Shown here: positions 24,872-33,721 of the stretch, piece by piece | Layout of the letters: the number at the start of each line of letters is the position of its first letter | Position numbering within the stretch: position 1 is the stretch's first letter | Source: UBA10161 sp964581105 | GTDB taxonomy: Archaea; Micrarchaeota; Micrarchaeia; Anstonellales; Anstonellaceae | DNA length: 51,242 bases | Direction: 5' to 3' | Assembly: GCA_964581105.1 (NCBI GenBank) | Contig: CAZOMB010000006.1 | Span: forward strand, 1-51,242 | Made by a program: the position numbers and the translations under genes | Notes under the pieces: generated by a model | What the model was told of the DNA's origin: nothing | The model's database searches: none | The model's input: the letters and a program-made list of their open reading frames with translations, nothing else

Positions 24872-26103
24872 TCAAGCTTTTTCTTGTCAACCTGTTGCTG
24901 AAGCATCAGATGGGTTTTGCTCTCAATATTTTCCCTGACAACAACCCCTGCGTCTATCCAGCACGAGTCGCCTATCATTTTGCCAGGCATTACAGAGCAG
25001 TGGACTCCCATTTTCACATTGTCCCCTATTATTGCGCCAAGCTTGTTCCTCTTGGTGTCAATAACAACATCATTTACCTTTGCTTTTATGCTTCCTGCGT
25101 CAAACCGGTAGTTTGCAATCTGTGTTGCTGCCCCAAAATTGCAGCCAGAGCCAACTATTGAGTCTCCTATGTATGTCAAGTGCTTTGCATTTACATGGTC
25201 AAATATTATGCTGTTCTTAAGAGTAGTAGAGTCCCCTATCCCGCAGTTCCTGCCAATTGAGGTGGTTCCCCTGACATATGCATGGGGCCCAATTGTTGTC
25301 CCTTTGCCAATGTATATGTTGCCCTCAAGGTATGAGTCATAAACTTCTGAGCCTTTTTCCATTATCACTTTTCCTTTTACTGTGCAGTTTTCAATTTTTT
25401 CTTTTTTTTCTGGCAATTTGGAGAGCAAAAACTCGTTTGCAGCAAAAAGCTGCCAAGGCATTCCCATGTCAAGCCAATAGTCCTTTATTTCAACTGCTGT
25501 TGCGCCAGACAAAAGGCCAATGATTTCATATTCTCCTCTTGTTGACTTTTTCAATTCCTTCATTTTCCCAAATACAGAGGGCTCAAATACATACAAAGAG
25601 CAGTTTGCAAGCTTGCTTTTTGGGTTTTGCACTTTTTCCTCAAATGCCTGTATTTTCCCCTGCTTTACTACTGCTGTTCCATATTCCCTTGCATCATCAA
25701 CCTGCCTAAGGGCTGCACTAACTTCTCCTTGTGCCTGCTTTGCAAGGGTTTGAAGGGCACTGGGCTCTGTTATAATGTCCCCTGCAACCCCGAAAAATGG
25801 CTCATCAACTTTTCCCTGTGCACAGCCAAGGGCAGCTGCAGTTCCATATTTTTCCCCTTGCTCAATAAAGCTAAGCTTCATGCCTTTAACTGGGTTTTTT
25901 GAAAAGTAATCAGTTATTGCCCCTTTTTTGTACTTGACAATTACAAAAGACTCATTCACTCCTGCTTTGGCAAGGTTCTCAAGCACAAGCTGCAAAATCG
26001 GCTTTCCAGCCAGCTGTATCATGCACTTTGGCCTGGTATATGTCAAGGGGCGGAGCCTTTTGCCCTCTCCTGCAGCTAAAACTACTGCCTTTTTGACTGC
26101 CAT
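24868..26103 (-). CDS. Bifunctional sugar-1-phosphate nucleotidylyltransferase/acetyltransferase (GlmU-like)
   Basis: A 411-residue enzyme. The N-terminal nucleotidyltransferase has VVLAAGEGKRLRPLT and the SFIEQGEKYGTAAAL region; the C-terminal part is a left-handed beta helix (VYDSYLEGNIYIGKGTTIGP, then GDSTTLKNSIIFDHVN). Archaeal homologues make UDP-GlcNAc or related nucleotides from hexose(amine)-1-phosphate. It would use the product of the phosphohexomutase encoded at 29613-30935 and feed glycan or N-glycosylation pathways. ATG 26103 is chosen because it begins MAVKKAVVLAAGEG and has AAGGT before it. Confidence 0.9.
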   Translation of the reverse strand: MAVKKAVVLAAGEGKRLRPLTYTRPKCMIQLAGKPILQLVLENLAKAGVNESFVIVKYKKGAITDYFSKNPVKGMKLSFIEQGEKYGTAAALGCAQGKVDEPFFGVAGDIITEPSALQTLAKQAQGEVSAALRQVDDAREYGTAVVKQGKIQAFEEKVQNPKSKLANCSLYVFEPSVFGKMKELKKSTRGEYEIIGLLSGATAVEIKDYWLDMGMPWQLFAANEFLLSKLPEKKEKIENCTVKGKVIMEKGSEVYDSYLEGNIYIGKGTTIGPHAYVRGTTSIGRNCGIGDSTTLKNSIIFDHVNAKHLTYIGDSIVGSGCNFGAATQIANYRFDAGSIKAKVNDVVIDTKRNKLGAIIGDNVKMGVHCSVMPGKMIGDSCWIDAGVVVRENIESKTHLMLQQQVDKKKLE

Positions 26104-26129
26104 ACCTTGAATTGAGGCAGACCATTTTA

Positions 26130-26909
26130 TTAACTTTTTACTGCTCTTTTGCCCTGACACAGTACATTGTAAATGTCAACGTCAAGAAAGCCCTGCTTTT
26201 CAAGCGCCTGAATTATCCATTGCTTGAGCATTTGCTTTGCCTTAAGGTACTTTTCCCTGCCCACTTGCACATTGCCTATTGCGTATTGCTTATTCTTAAT
26301 ATTGAAGCAGAACATGCAGTTTTGCAGGTTCTCTACATTGTGGCAAAAATAGCAGTCAGTGCAGGTTTTTGCCCCATCCATCTCAAAGCATCTGTTTGAG
26401 TGGTAGGTATTGTAGCAATGTATCAGGAAATTGCACTGCAGTATCCTGTAGCAGCCAAACAGGCCTTCAGAGTCCATTGTTGAAAAGGTGTAGGCAGAAT
26501 TCTTTGTTGTGAACGGGTCAAACGCCTCTCTTACATTAATGCAATCTATGCAAACTGCGGTATTCTCCACATTAAGGTTCCTGCCTTCCATGAATGTTGG
26601 CACAAAGTAGGCAAATTTCCTAAGCTCGCCTGAAATTGCTGCAAGGCTGGCATGCCCAGTGCCCAGCCCCATTTTCATGTTTGCTGCTGAATCAAGGTTC
26701 TCAAAAGAAACAATCCTGTTTTTGGGAAGTTTCTTGAAAAACCCATAGTCTGGCAAATAACAGGTCCCTTTGCCTATTGATGAGGGCACGCTTTTTCCTG
26801 GGTGAACCCTGTTTTGCAGCCAGCCTGCATATTTTTCAATAGGGCCAAGCGGCTTTCCAAACAGCAGTTTGGTTGTCAGTAAAAATGATTCCTCAAGCTT
26901 GTCAGGCAT
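26130..26909 (-). CDS. Cys-rich repeat protein B (paralogue of the upstream gene)
   Basis: A 259-residue protein. The second half is rich in evenly spaced cysteines and asparagines: CTDCYFCHNVENLQNCMFCF, then NIKNKQYAIGNVQVGREKY. This pattern is known from uncharacterised proteins of Candidate Phyla Radiation bacteria and DPANN archaea and suggests a cysteine-lined beta helix or metal/Fe-S binding; no function is known. It overlaps the upstream paralogue by 8 bases (ATG 26909) and is closely followed by the GlmU-like gene. Confidence 0.75.
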   Translation of the reverse strand: MPDKLEESFLLTTKLLFGKPLGPIEKYAGWLQNRVHPGKSVPSSIGKGTCYLPDYGFFKKLPKNRIVSFENLDSAANMKMGLGTGHASLAAISGELRKFAYFVPTFMEGRNLNVENTAVCIDCINVREAFDPFTTKNSAYTFSTMDSEGLFGCYRILQCNFLIHCYNTYHSNRCFEMDGAKTCTDCYFCHNVENLQNCMFCFNIKNKQYAIGNVQVGREKYLKAKQMLKQWIIQALEKQGFLDVDIYNVLCQGKRAVKS

Positions 26910-27657
26910 CAGCAACACCCCCTTGCGCCACCTCAAACAGAGATGGGAAACTCTTTTTTTCCTTCAGCATTTGGGCGATCTCGCCTTTGAGCTTGTCCTT
27001 TAGCCCAACATATTTGTCTGCCGGCAGTTCAATGTTCCCAATTGCCTTTTTCTTTGAGTGCTGGTTAAAGCAGAACATAACGTCTGCGCAGTTTCTGCAG
27101 TTAAAGCTGCAATAAGCGTCTGAGCATTTCTCAGACATGTATGTCTCAAAGCAGCGCTGTGAGTAAAATACTATTTGGCATCTCAGGCAGAACGAGACTT
27201 CGCCTCCAAGCATGCAACCAAACACATATTCAGATTTTCGGATGCCATTGGAAAATGCCACGTTTTTTGAGTTCATGACATTGTAAGTGCAAAGAAGGTT
27301 CACACTGTCGTTGCACATGTCGCTTTCCTCCAGATTCTGCGAGACCCCCAAATTCTTGTTGCCGCAGTAGTAAAGCTCCTCACTCATGGCTGCAACAAGC
27401 GAGTCAATGTCCTTGATTTCGTTTATGCTGATTGCGCCGGGATTTTTCATTTCTACAGCATCAACAAACCTTGCCTGTTTGCAGTAATAAGGCCTTGACA
27501 GGTAAACCGGCTTCCCTGAAAGCGCTGACTTTGCCTTCATAGGAGAGTCAACAATCTCAAGAAGATAAGGCCCAAATTCATCAAGTCTGCCTATTTCGCT
27601 TCCAAGCAATATTTTGCAGGTTGACTTGAAATACTGGTTCAGGTCCATAATCATCAA
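26902..27657 (-). CDS. Cys-rich repeat protein A
   Basis: A 251-residue protein with the same layout: an N-terminal half without a recognised domain, then a Cys/Asn-rich half (CSFNCRNCADVMFCFNQ, then KKKAIGNIELPADKYVGL). AIGN after the last Cys pair is shared with protein B, so the two arose by duplication. It is divergent from an Lrp-type regulator that starts 113 bases away. AAGGGGA lies just upstream of the start. No signal peptide or membrane segment is seen. Confidence 0.75.
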   Translation of the reverse strand: MMIMDLNQYFKSTCKILLGSEIGRLDEFGPYLLEIVDSPMKAKSALSGKPVYLSRPYYCKQARFVDAVEMKNPGAISINEIKDIDSLVAAMSEELYYCGNKNLGVSQNLEESDMCNDSVNLLCTYNVMNSKNVAFSNGIRKSEYVFGCMLGGEVSFCLRCQIVFYSQRCFETYMSEKCSDAYCSFNCRNCADVMFCFNQHSKKKAIGNIELPADKYVGLKDKLKGEIAQMLKEKKSFPSLFEVAQGGVADA

Positions 27658-27696
27658 TCCCCTTTAACTCCTCTTTTGAACACATTTTAACTTAAG

Positions 27697-27708
27697 GATA
27701 TATAAAAG
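27697..27708. promoter_or_regulatory. Divergent promoter region of Cys-rich protein A and Lrp regulator
   Basis: GATATATAAAAG reads as TATA box on the minus strand (TTTATATATC, about 45 bases before protein A). A second element, TAATAATAAAG at 27736-27746, is about 29 bases before the regulator start. The two promoters are close enough for cross-control. Confidence 0.45.
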
Positions 27709-27770
27709 TTTATTAAGTTTTTTTTACCAAACAGCTAATAATAAAGAAAAAAACAGCAAAAAGTGAAAAT

Positions 27771-28778
27771 ATGCTGAAAATCGACAAAAAGGACAGGCAG
27801 ATTCTCTATGAGCTTGACAAGGACTGCAGGCAGCCAAACTCAAGAATTGCAAAAAAGGTGCGCCTCAGCAAAGAGGTGGTCGGTTACAGGGTTGCGAGGA
27901 TGGAGCGCAATGGAGTGATAAAAGGCTATTATGTGCTTGTTGACATGACAAAGATGGGCTTTTATAATTGCAGGATATTTTTCAAGTTCAAGGGAATTGT
28001 GCCGAATGAAGAAAAAGAATTCCACGAATATTTTAACCACAACAGCAGCGCATGGTGGGTAAACAGCATCTCAGGCTCTTTCACTGACTCAGGTGTTGCT
28101 TTCTGGGTACGCGATATTCAAGGGTTTCATTTGCTCAAGGAGGAAATATTCAGAAAATACCGAAGCAAAATAGAGTTTTTCAAAGACTCATTCTATTCCA
28201 ATATACATGTCTGGAGGAGGAGCTACCTTTCCAGAACAGATGAAAAAGTGCCAAAGTACAATCGCATTCCAGGAAACAGCAAGGCAATCAAATTCGATGG
28301 GCAGGATGTTAAGCTTCTTGGAGCTCTTACAAAAAACGCCAGAATGCCGCTTGTAGAGCTTGCAAAGCAATGCTCAATGAGCCTTGGTGCAGCAAGGCAC
28401 AGGCTGCAAAAGTTAGTGCAGAAAGGTGTCATACTGGGTTTTAGGCCAAAAATAAGCCTTGAGAAAATCGGCTATTACTGGTACAAGGTCGAGTTCCAGC
28501 TGGATGGTTACGGGGTAAAAAAAGGCCTGCTTGCCTACTTTGCTTCGCATCCAAACATAATCTATGCATATGAGAGCATAGGTGGAGGAACAGATATTGA
28601 GATGGAAATGGAAGTTGAAAGCCACCAGAAATTCAGGGAAGTTGTGGATGGCATCCGCTCAAAATTCAAAGAAGCTATCCGCTCATACAACTATTACCTA
28701 TGGTCGTCTGAGTATAAGATTGTGTTCTTCCCACCAGAAGAATTCTTTAAATTAGGCAATAAGAAACCTGTTTATTAA
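27771..28778 (+). CDS. Tandem Lrp/AsnC-type transcription regulator
   Basis: A 335-residue protein made of two Lrp-like halves. HTH 1 is near residues 5-55 (DRQILYELDKDCRQPNSRIA, then VVGYRVARMERNGVIKGYYV); HTH 2 near 180-230 (DVKLLGALTKNARMPLVELA, then ARHRLQKLVQKGVILGFRP). Each is followed by a RAM-type alpha/beta domain; the second has SIGGGTDIEMEMEVES. Lrp-type proteins usually bind amino acids or related ligands. Given its divergent position, the Cys-rich pair is the likeliest local target; this is inference. Confidence 0.85.
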   Translation: MLKIDKKDRQILYELDKDCRQPNSRIAKKVRLSKEVVGYRVARMERNGVIKGYYVLVDMTKMGFYNCRIFFKFKGIVPNEEKEFHEYFNHNSSAWWVNSISGSFTDSGVAFWVRDIQGFHLLKEEIFRKYRSKIEFFKDSFYSNIHVWRRSYLSRTDEKVPKYNRIPGNSKAIKFDGQDVKLLGALTKNARMPLVELAKQCSMSLGAARHRLQKLVQKGVILGFRPKISLEKIGYYWYKVEFQLDGYGVKKGLLAYFASHPNIIYAYESIGGGTDIEMEMEVESHQKFREVVDGIRSKFKEAIRSYNYYLWSSEYKIVFFPPEEFFKLGNKKPVY

Positions 28779-28801
28779 GATTGCTTTCCCATTTAGTGCC
28801 A

Positions 28802-29629
28802 ATGGTAAAAGTAGATGTAATAAAAGCCATATTTGACTCATACATGCTTATCAAAAAGCACTACAAAGGGGTACTGATTCCCCTGCTTGTTGTGCTTGTT
28901 TTGAATACTATGTGGAATTTTGGGGGCTCAAGCTCATATAATATGGATGAGTCTGACTTTGCATTCCTTGAGGGGGACGGTGGCCTTCTTTCAAACTCCA
29001 TGACTGGGCTTGGTGCCCTTGTTGCAGGCCTTGGTACGCTCATCATTGCAGGCATAGTGCTCCTTATCATTATAGCAGTTGCAATTTCAATTCTTCAGGA
29101 GGCAGTCTGGTACTATATTTATGATTACTTTTATTCACTTCTTGGGAAGAAAAAGGCAAAGGGAAACTGGAAGGCAAAGATAAAGAAATTTGCAATAAAG
29201 GCGCTTAAGCTGATGTTCTTTTACCTTGGCCTTTTTGTTATTTTAGCAGGGCTGTTTGCAATCCTGTTTTTGCTCTCTTCTATTTCCTTTGCCCTTGCAG
29301 TCACAGGCTTTGCCCTGCTGGTTGTTGCTTCCCTTGTTGTGATGTTCCTCCTTCTCCCCCTGTGGGTTTATTATGTAATGGACAATCTTGCTCTTAGAAA
29401 GTCAATTTCAAAATCTGTCTGGCTTGTCAAAAGCAGCCCAGGGGCTTTCATAATATTCATAATTATTTTTATTATCATTTGGGTTGGCAGCGCATTTGCT
29501 TCTCTTTTGACATGCTGCTTTTTCCCAATAACCATGTCAATAATCGCAGTTTTCATACAGCTTCTTTCAGGGGTAACCTTGATGAACATAAAGCTGCAAA
29601 TTGAAAAGAAAACTAGAGTATTTCCTTAA
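28802..29629 (+). CDS. Multi-spanning membrane protein, unknown
   Basis: A 275-residue protein with about six predicted helices, notably LIPLLVVLVLNTMW, LGTLIIAGIVLLIIIAVAIS, FYLGLFVILAGLFAILFLL, TGFALLVVASLVVMFLLLPL and FIIFIIIFIIIWVGSAFASL, separated by short loops, one acidic (DESDFAFLEGDGG). It resembles archaeal DUF4013-like or glycerophosphoryl-membrane-domain proteins. ATG 28802 is preferred over TTG 28781. Its last 17 bases overlap the convergent phosphohexomutase gene. Confidence 0.75.
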   Translation: MVKVDVIKAIFDSYMLIKKHYKGVLIPLLVVLVLNTMWNFGGSSSYNMDESDFAFLEGDGGLLSNSMTGLGALVAGLGTLIIAGIVLLIIIAVAISILQEAVWYYIYDYFYSLLGKKKAKGNWKAKIKKFAIKALKLMFFYLGLFVILAGLFAILFLLSSISFALAVTGFALLVVASLVVMFLLLPLWVYYVMDNLALRKSISKSVWLVKSSPGAFIIFIIIFIIIWVGSAFASLLTCCFFPITMSIIAVFIQLLSGVTLMNIKLQIEKKTRVFP

Positions 29630-30935
29630 GAAGCACTTTTTCGGCATTTTTCATTTGCTCTTGCAGCCTTTCCCTTGTCCTAAATTCGCAAGTCAGCCTT
29701 ATTGCAGGCTCAGTGCCAGACGGGCGGATAAGCAGCCAGCCGTCATCAAAGTCATAGCGAAGCCCGTCTGCATTTGAAAGCTTTGCTTCAAGCTTAAGCT
29801 TGGCTTTGATATTTTGCATGATTTCCCCCTTCTTTGCTTGAACGCACTTGTATTTTCTCCTTTCCATTGGGTAGGATTTAATTTTTCCTGCCAAAGAAGA
29901 AAGATTTCCTTTTTCACAGAATATCTCAGCAACAGTTAAGGCAGCCAATAAGCCATCTGCGCAAGGAGTTCCCTTTGGAAAAACATATTCTCCGCACGGC
30001 TCCCCGCCAAATGCTGCAGACTGCTTTTTTACCTCTTGGGAAACAGTAAGGCTCCCTACTGGAGTCACAAAAAGCTTGCCTTCACAAGCCTCAACAGCTT
30101 CGCGCACGCAAAGGGAGGCCTCAACTGTGGTTACTATTTTTCTGTTTTGTGCCTTTTCCATCATATGTTTGCAGAAAATGGCAAGCTGCACATCAAGGCC
30201 AAGCACTTTGCCCTTTTCATCAATTGCAATTGCCCTGTCCCCGTCCCCGTCAAAGGCAATCCCAAAGTCGCACTTTTCCTTTACAACCTTTTCTGCTGCT
30301 GAAAACAATGTTGAAGGGTTTGGCTCTAAATTTCTCTCAAACTTTCCAGGCGAGTCGCAATAAAGCTTAATCACCTTGCAGCCAGCTTTCTCAAAAAGCG
30401 CTGGAGCAAGCTGAAAAGCAGCTGCATTGCCTGCGTCAATGAGAACTTTTGGGGCTTTTTTCCTTATTGCGGCAGCATCAACCTTTGAGAGAAGAAATGA
30501 AACATATTCTTTTGCAATGTCTTCCTCTTGTTTTTGGCCTGCCTTGTCCCATTCAGCTTTATTTTGTGCTTTTGCAACAGCCTTTTTCACAAGCTCCTCC
30601 TGGCCCCTTGAAAACTCCATTCCATTGCAAAACAGCTTTATGCCATTATACTCGGGCGGGTTATGTGAGGCAGTTACCATTGCGCCATTGCACTTGTGCT
30701 TATTGGTTGCATATGCCAAAAGAGGGGTAGGGCAAATGCCAATGTCTATTACATTGCTTCCTGCAAGCATTGCGCCTGCTGCCAAACAGTCCGCAAGAAT
30801 TGGGGAAGTATTGCGCGTATCTTTTGCAAGAATAATATTGCTGCCTTTGCTGCCTATTGCATTGCCAATCTGGTCTGCAAGAGCCGCAGTAACCTCTTTC
30901 CCATATATGCCTCTTATGCCTGAAGTTCCGAACAT
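29613..30935 (-). CDS. Phosphomannomutase/phosphoglucomutase/phosphoglucosamine mutase family
   Basis: A 440-residue alpha-D-phosphohexomutase. It has the N-terminal FGTSGIRGIYG, the phosphoserine loop TASHNPPEYNGIKLF (about 90-104), the metal site DGDGDRAIAI (about 227-236), the sugar-binding GGEPCGEYVF and the phosphate-binding RPSGTEPAIRL near the C-terminus. It interconverts hexose or hexosamine 6- and 1-phosphates. Substrate preference cannot be told from sequence; with the GlmU-like enzyme nearby a GlmM role is plausible. TATA 30957-30966 is shared with Sec61-beta. Confidence 0.92.
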   Translation of the reverse strand: MFGTSGIRGIYGKEVTAALADQIGNAIGSKGSNIILAKDTRNTSPILADCLAAGAMLAGSNVIDIGICPTPLLAYATNKHKCNGAMVTASHNPPEYNGIKLFCNGMEFSRGQEELVKKAVAKAQNKAEWDKAGQKQEEDIAKEYVSFLLSKVDAAAIRKKAPKVLIDAGNAAAFQLAPALFEKAGCKVIKLYCDSPGKFERNLEPNPSTLFSAAEKVVKEKCDFGIAFDGDGDRAIAIDEKGKVLGLDVQLAIFCKHMMEKAQNRKIVTTVEASLCVREAVEACEGKLFVTPVGSLTVSQEVKKQSAAFGGEPCGEYVFPKGTPCADGLLAALTVAEIFCEKGNLSSLAGKIKSYPMERRKYKCVQAKKGEIMQNIKAKLKLEAKLSNADGLRYDFDDGWLLIRPSGTEPAIRLTCEFRTRERLQEQMKNAEKVLLKEIL

Positions 30936-30956
30936 GGCACTATTCTGAGAAAGTAC

Positions 30957-30966
30957 CTTTTTAAAC
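30957..30966. promoter_or_regulatory. Shared divergent TATA of phosphohexomutase and Sec61-beta
   Basis: CTTTTTAAAC lies 26 bases before the minus-strand ATG 30935 and 28 before the plus-strand ATG 30989, measured from its centre. Both genes would be leaderless. Confidence 0.5.
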
Positions 30967-30988
30967 TCTTGATTTCCTATCTGGGGCT

Positions 30989-31156
30989 ATGAGCGTTGAC
31001 AGGATATCAGTAGCAGGCCCGCAGTCATCTGCAGGCATACTTGGCATCTCGGCAAATACCAATTTAGGGGGATGGAAATTCAACCCAAGAGGGGTTGTCA
31101 TGTTTGCAGCGCTGTTCATAATAGTCATAAAAGTGCTTGGCCTTATCCTGCAATAA
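30989..31156 (+). CDS. Preprotein translocase subunit Sec61-beta
   Basis: A 55-residue protein, found by direct translation. The N-terminal half, ending AGPQSSAGILGISANTNL, has the SSAG patch typical of archaeal Sec61-beta/SecG, then GGWKFNPRGVVMF leads into one membrane helix (AALFIIVIKVLGLIL) at the C-terminus. It is the small, non-essential subunit of the SecYE channel, with its N-terminus in the cytoplasm. The TATA spacing supports the start. It ends one base before the convergent HD gene. Confidence 0.85.
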   Translation: MSVDRISVAGPQSSAGILGISANTNLGGWKFNPRGVVMFAALFIIVIKVLGLILQ

Positions 31157-31157
31157 G

Positions 31158-32264
31158 CTATTTGAAAAGCCTTTTTGCCTCGTCCGATACTTTTGCAACA
31201 TTCTTTTCCTCGCAAATGACAAGCGCCTCAAGCCTGCTTTTGTGCATTTTCTGCAATGAGGCAACAAGCTCAGAGGCGTTTGTTAGCCCTGTTCTTTTCC
31301 CGTCAATTTCAACAGGGGTCCTGGTTTCTGTTGAAAGGCTTGGCACATGCACAAGCACAGGGCATGAGCACTTTTTGCAAAGCTCTTCCTCTGCCTCTTC
31401 TTTTTTCATTGCGAGTTTTTCAAGAGAAAGGGAGTAAGCCCTTTTGTAAAGCCTTCTTTGCCTTAGCCTGGAAGCATACTCCTTTGCCTTTTGTGATGAG
31501 CAAAGAAGGGAAAGCATTTCAGAGTCTGTCATTTTTGTTGCATTTTTTGCGTCAAGGTCTTTGCCCTCAAGCGCAAGAACTATTGCCTGCTGCAGCATGC
31601 GGGAGGCAATCCTTACAGTCTTGTGAAGGTAAACAGTTGAAAACATTGTAAAGCGCGCAACAAGAAGGCTTTCTGCTGCCTCAAGCCCCCCCTCCTGAAG
31701 AACAATGCCTTTTTCTGAAAAGCCTAAAGAGGAGCAAAGCCTGTCAGAGTCAATTACCCCATAAGCAACCCCTGTGTAGTGGGAGTCGCGCAGCAAATAA
31801 TCCATCCTGTCTGCGCCAATGTCAGAAGTTATTATTTCTCCAAGAGGGGTATTGCAAATTTCTGAAATCTCTTTTGCGTCAAACTGCTGTGATATTATGT
31901 CCTTCAACTCCCCTGAAACAATCATTTTCCTGCCAATCTCCTCATGAGTGCCAATCCTTGCTTTGAGAACCTCTTCTGCCTCATGTGAAAAAGCACTGTG
32001 CCCTATGTCATGAAGCAAAGCAGCAAGCCTGACCTTTTGCCTTTTTTCTTCATTTAGCCCAAGCTCTTTGCAGATAGACTCAGCAAGAGACAAAGTCCCT
32101 ATTGAGTGCTCAAACCTGGTATGGTTTGCGCCTGGGTAAACCAAATAAGCCATTGCAAGCTGCCTTATTCCCCTGAGCCTTTGCATTGGCAGCGAGTCAA
32201 TTGCCTTTTCCTCAAGCTTGGAAACCTGGACTGTTCCATGCAATGGGTCGCGTATCCTTACCAT
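31158..32264 (-). CDS. HD-superfamily phosphohydrolase (COG1078, dGTPase-like)
   Basis: A 368-residue protein starting MVRIRDPLHGTVQVS. HD-domain motifs are HTRFEHSIGT (about 46-55), LAALLHDIGHSAFSHEAE (about 80-97) and a later conserved Asp in TSDIGADRMDYLLRDSHY. This is COG1078, related to SAMHD1/dGTPase. It likely hydrolyses a nucleotide triphosphate; substrate unknown. ATG 32264 is used because ATG 32282 would overlap the upstream gene, which ends at 32269. Confidence 0.9.
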   Translation of the reverse strand: MVRIRDPLHGTVQVSKLEEKAIDSLPMQRLRGIRQLAMAYLVYPGANHTRFEHSIGTLSLAESICKELGLNEEKRQKVRLAALLHDIGHSAFSHEAEEVLKARIGTHEEIGRKMIVSGELKDIISQQFDAKEISEICNTPLGEIITSDIGADRMDYLLRDSHYTGVAYGVIDSDRLCSSLGFSEKGIVLQEGGLEAAESLLVARFTMFSTVYLHKTVRIASRMLQQAIVLALEGKDLDAKNATKMTDSEMLSLLCSSQKAKEYASRLRQRRLYKRAYSLSLEKLAMKKEEAEEELCKKCSCPVLVHVPSLSTETRTPVEIDGKRTGLTNASELVASLQKMHKSRLEALVICEEKNVAKVSDEAKRLFK

Positions 32265-32268
32265 AATC

Positions 32269-32997
32269 TCAAGCCCGTGCAAAAGTGCCTTTCCTCTTTT
32301 CTATTGCCTCCCCATTCTCGCACATGTGCATTAAAAGAGCAAGGCAGCCTTCCCTCCCAATTCCTGTTTCTTTTGCTATCTGTTCAGTGCTTTTTGCTGA
32401 CTTTGAGAGACAAGACAGCGTTTTGCCTTCCCATTTTTCAGCAAAAGTCTTCTTTACAAAGTAATATTTCATGTCAAATGCCCGTGTCCCCATGACTTTG
32501 CCTGACTTTATCTTTTCTGGGAATGAGTTTGCAAAATTCCTTGCTTCTGGTTCGCTTTCAAGGACCATCCAGCCAAACTTCTCAAGGTGCTCAGATGAGC
32601 CTGTGCTTGGCTTTTGCCCAGCAGATTCCCTTGCCTGGCTGAATGCAAAGTCAGATATGCTGTAAACCCCTGTTTTCCTGTACTTTTTCCCATGGAATAT
32701 TTTTACAACTCTTTTTTTCATAAGCCCTGCCAGAACCTGCTTTTGCTTTTGAGAGAGCATCCTGTCAACATCTTTTGGTATTCTCCTTTCAAAGCGCACT
32801 GCAAGAAGCTTTCTAACCAGGTCTTTTTCCTCTTCTGACAAAATTACCATTTTCTGCTCTTGTGCTTGCTCTACAAAGCCCTTTGCTGTAACCAGGTATG
32901 CGCCGTCTTTCAAAGGGAAAATCTCAAGCTCTTTTGAGTTTGCAATCTCGTCAGGCAGATTGCCAATTAGCAGGATGCCGTCTTTTTGTTTTGATAC
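32269..32997 (-). CDS. Unknown protein with winged-helix-like C-terminus; unusual start
   Basis: The obvious start is TTG 32913 (214 residues). But the 28 codons before it also read as good protein (VSKQKDGILLIGNLPDEIAN, then SKELEIFP), and a strong GGAGGT lies at 33002-33007. No ATG, GTG or TTG follows that site in frame; the best-placed codon is GTA at 32997. An in-frame TAA stops further extension. The C-terminal part (LSCLSKSAKSTEQIAKETGI) looks like a winged helix. It lies between AMMECR1 and the HD gene in one operon. Family not recognised. Confidence 0.65.
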   Translation of the reverse strand, partial: VSKQKDGILLIGNLPDEIANSKELEIFPLKDGAYLVTAKGFVEQAQEQKMVILSEEEKDLVRKLLAVRFERRIPKDVDRMLSQKQKQVLAGLMKKRVVKIFHGKKYRKTGVYSISDFAFSQARESAGQKPSTGSSEHLEKFGWMVLESEPEARNFANSFPEKIKSGKVMGTRAFDMKYYFVKKTFAEKWEGKTLSCLSKSAKSTEQIAKETGIGREGCLALLMHMCENGEAIEKRKGTFARA

Positions 32998-33013
32998 TTT
33001 TACCTCCAGAAAA

Positions 33014-33625
33014 TCACCTTATGAGCCTTTTTAGCTCCACTTTTCCTTCAGGCTTTTGCTCTGAGAAAACCTGTGCCTCAAACCTGCTTATTTTAACAGA
33101 AGGGGAGAGCCACATTTCCCTTGGAAGGCCTGCTTTTATGCATGCCTGGCACAAAAACTCTCTTTCATCCCAGTTCCACTCAATAGGCACCTGGGGCAAA
33201 AGAAGGCCAGATGAATAACCATAATGCACGATCAGCCCGTCCCTGCCTACCTTTATCTTTTTTGGGAAGTCTTTCGGGCTTTTTACCTTTATCTCTTCAG
33301 GCACAGAAAGAACGCTCACCTCTATTACAATATTTTCAAGCTCTTCTTTTGAAAGAGGGGAAAACCTTGGGTCTTCAAATGAGGCAGAAAGGGCACTGTC
33401 AACAACTGACAAGGCAAGCTCTTTTACAGGCATCGGGTAGCCAATGCAGCCTCTAAGCTCTTTTGCAGGGTATGTCTGAAGCGTTACAAACACGCCTCTT
33501 TTCTCGGAAAATACTCCTTGGGATTTATCCGGCATAATCCTCTTGTTGCTCTTAAAATGCTCTTTTATTGCCCTTCTTGCAAGAGAGACCAAATATGCTC
33601 CCTGTTCTTGTGTCAAGCCTGCCAT
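33014..33625 (-). CDS. AMMECR1-family protein
   Basis: A 203-residue protein of the AMMECR1 (COG2078) family. It has the signature LRGCIGYPMPVKELA (about residues 57-71), FSPLSKEELENIVIEVSVL and VGRDGLIVHYGYSSGLLLPQ, with the C-terminal FLCQACIKAGLPREMW. The molecular role of the family is unknown; it is often linked with radical-SAM AmmeMemoRadiSam genes, but none is seen here. ATG 33625 is chosen because a TTTTAAAAC element lies about 35 bases upstream. It heads the operon with the unknown and HD genes. Confidence 0.9.
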   Translation of the reverse strand: MAGLTQEQGAYLVSLARRAIKEHFKSNKRIMPDKSQGVFSEKRGVFVTLQTYPAKELRGCIGYPMPVKELALSVVDSALSASFEDPRFSPLSKEELENIVIEVSVLSVPEEIKVKSPKDFPKKIKVGRDGLIVHYGYSSGLLLPQVPIEWNWDEREFLCQACIKAGLPREMWLSPSVKISRFEAQVFSEQKPEGKVELKRLIR

Positions 33626-33721
33626 TTCCCACACCAAGCATGATTTTGTAGCTTGGTTTTAAAATTACCAGCACACTGCACATTGGATAAGCAATTATAC
33701 TTTAGCAGCAAATAGGTATGC

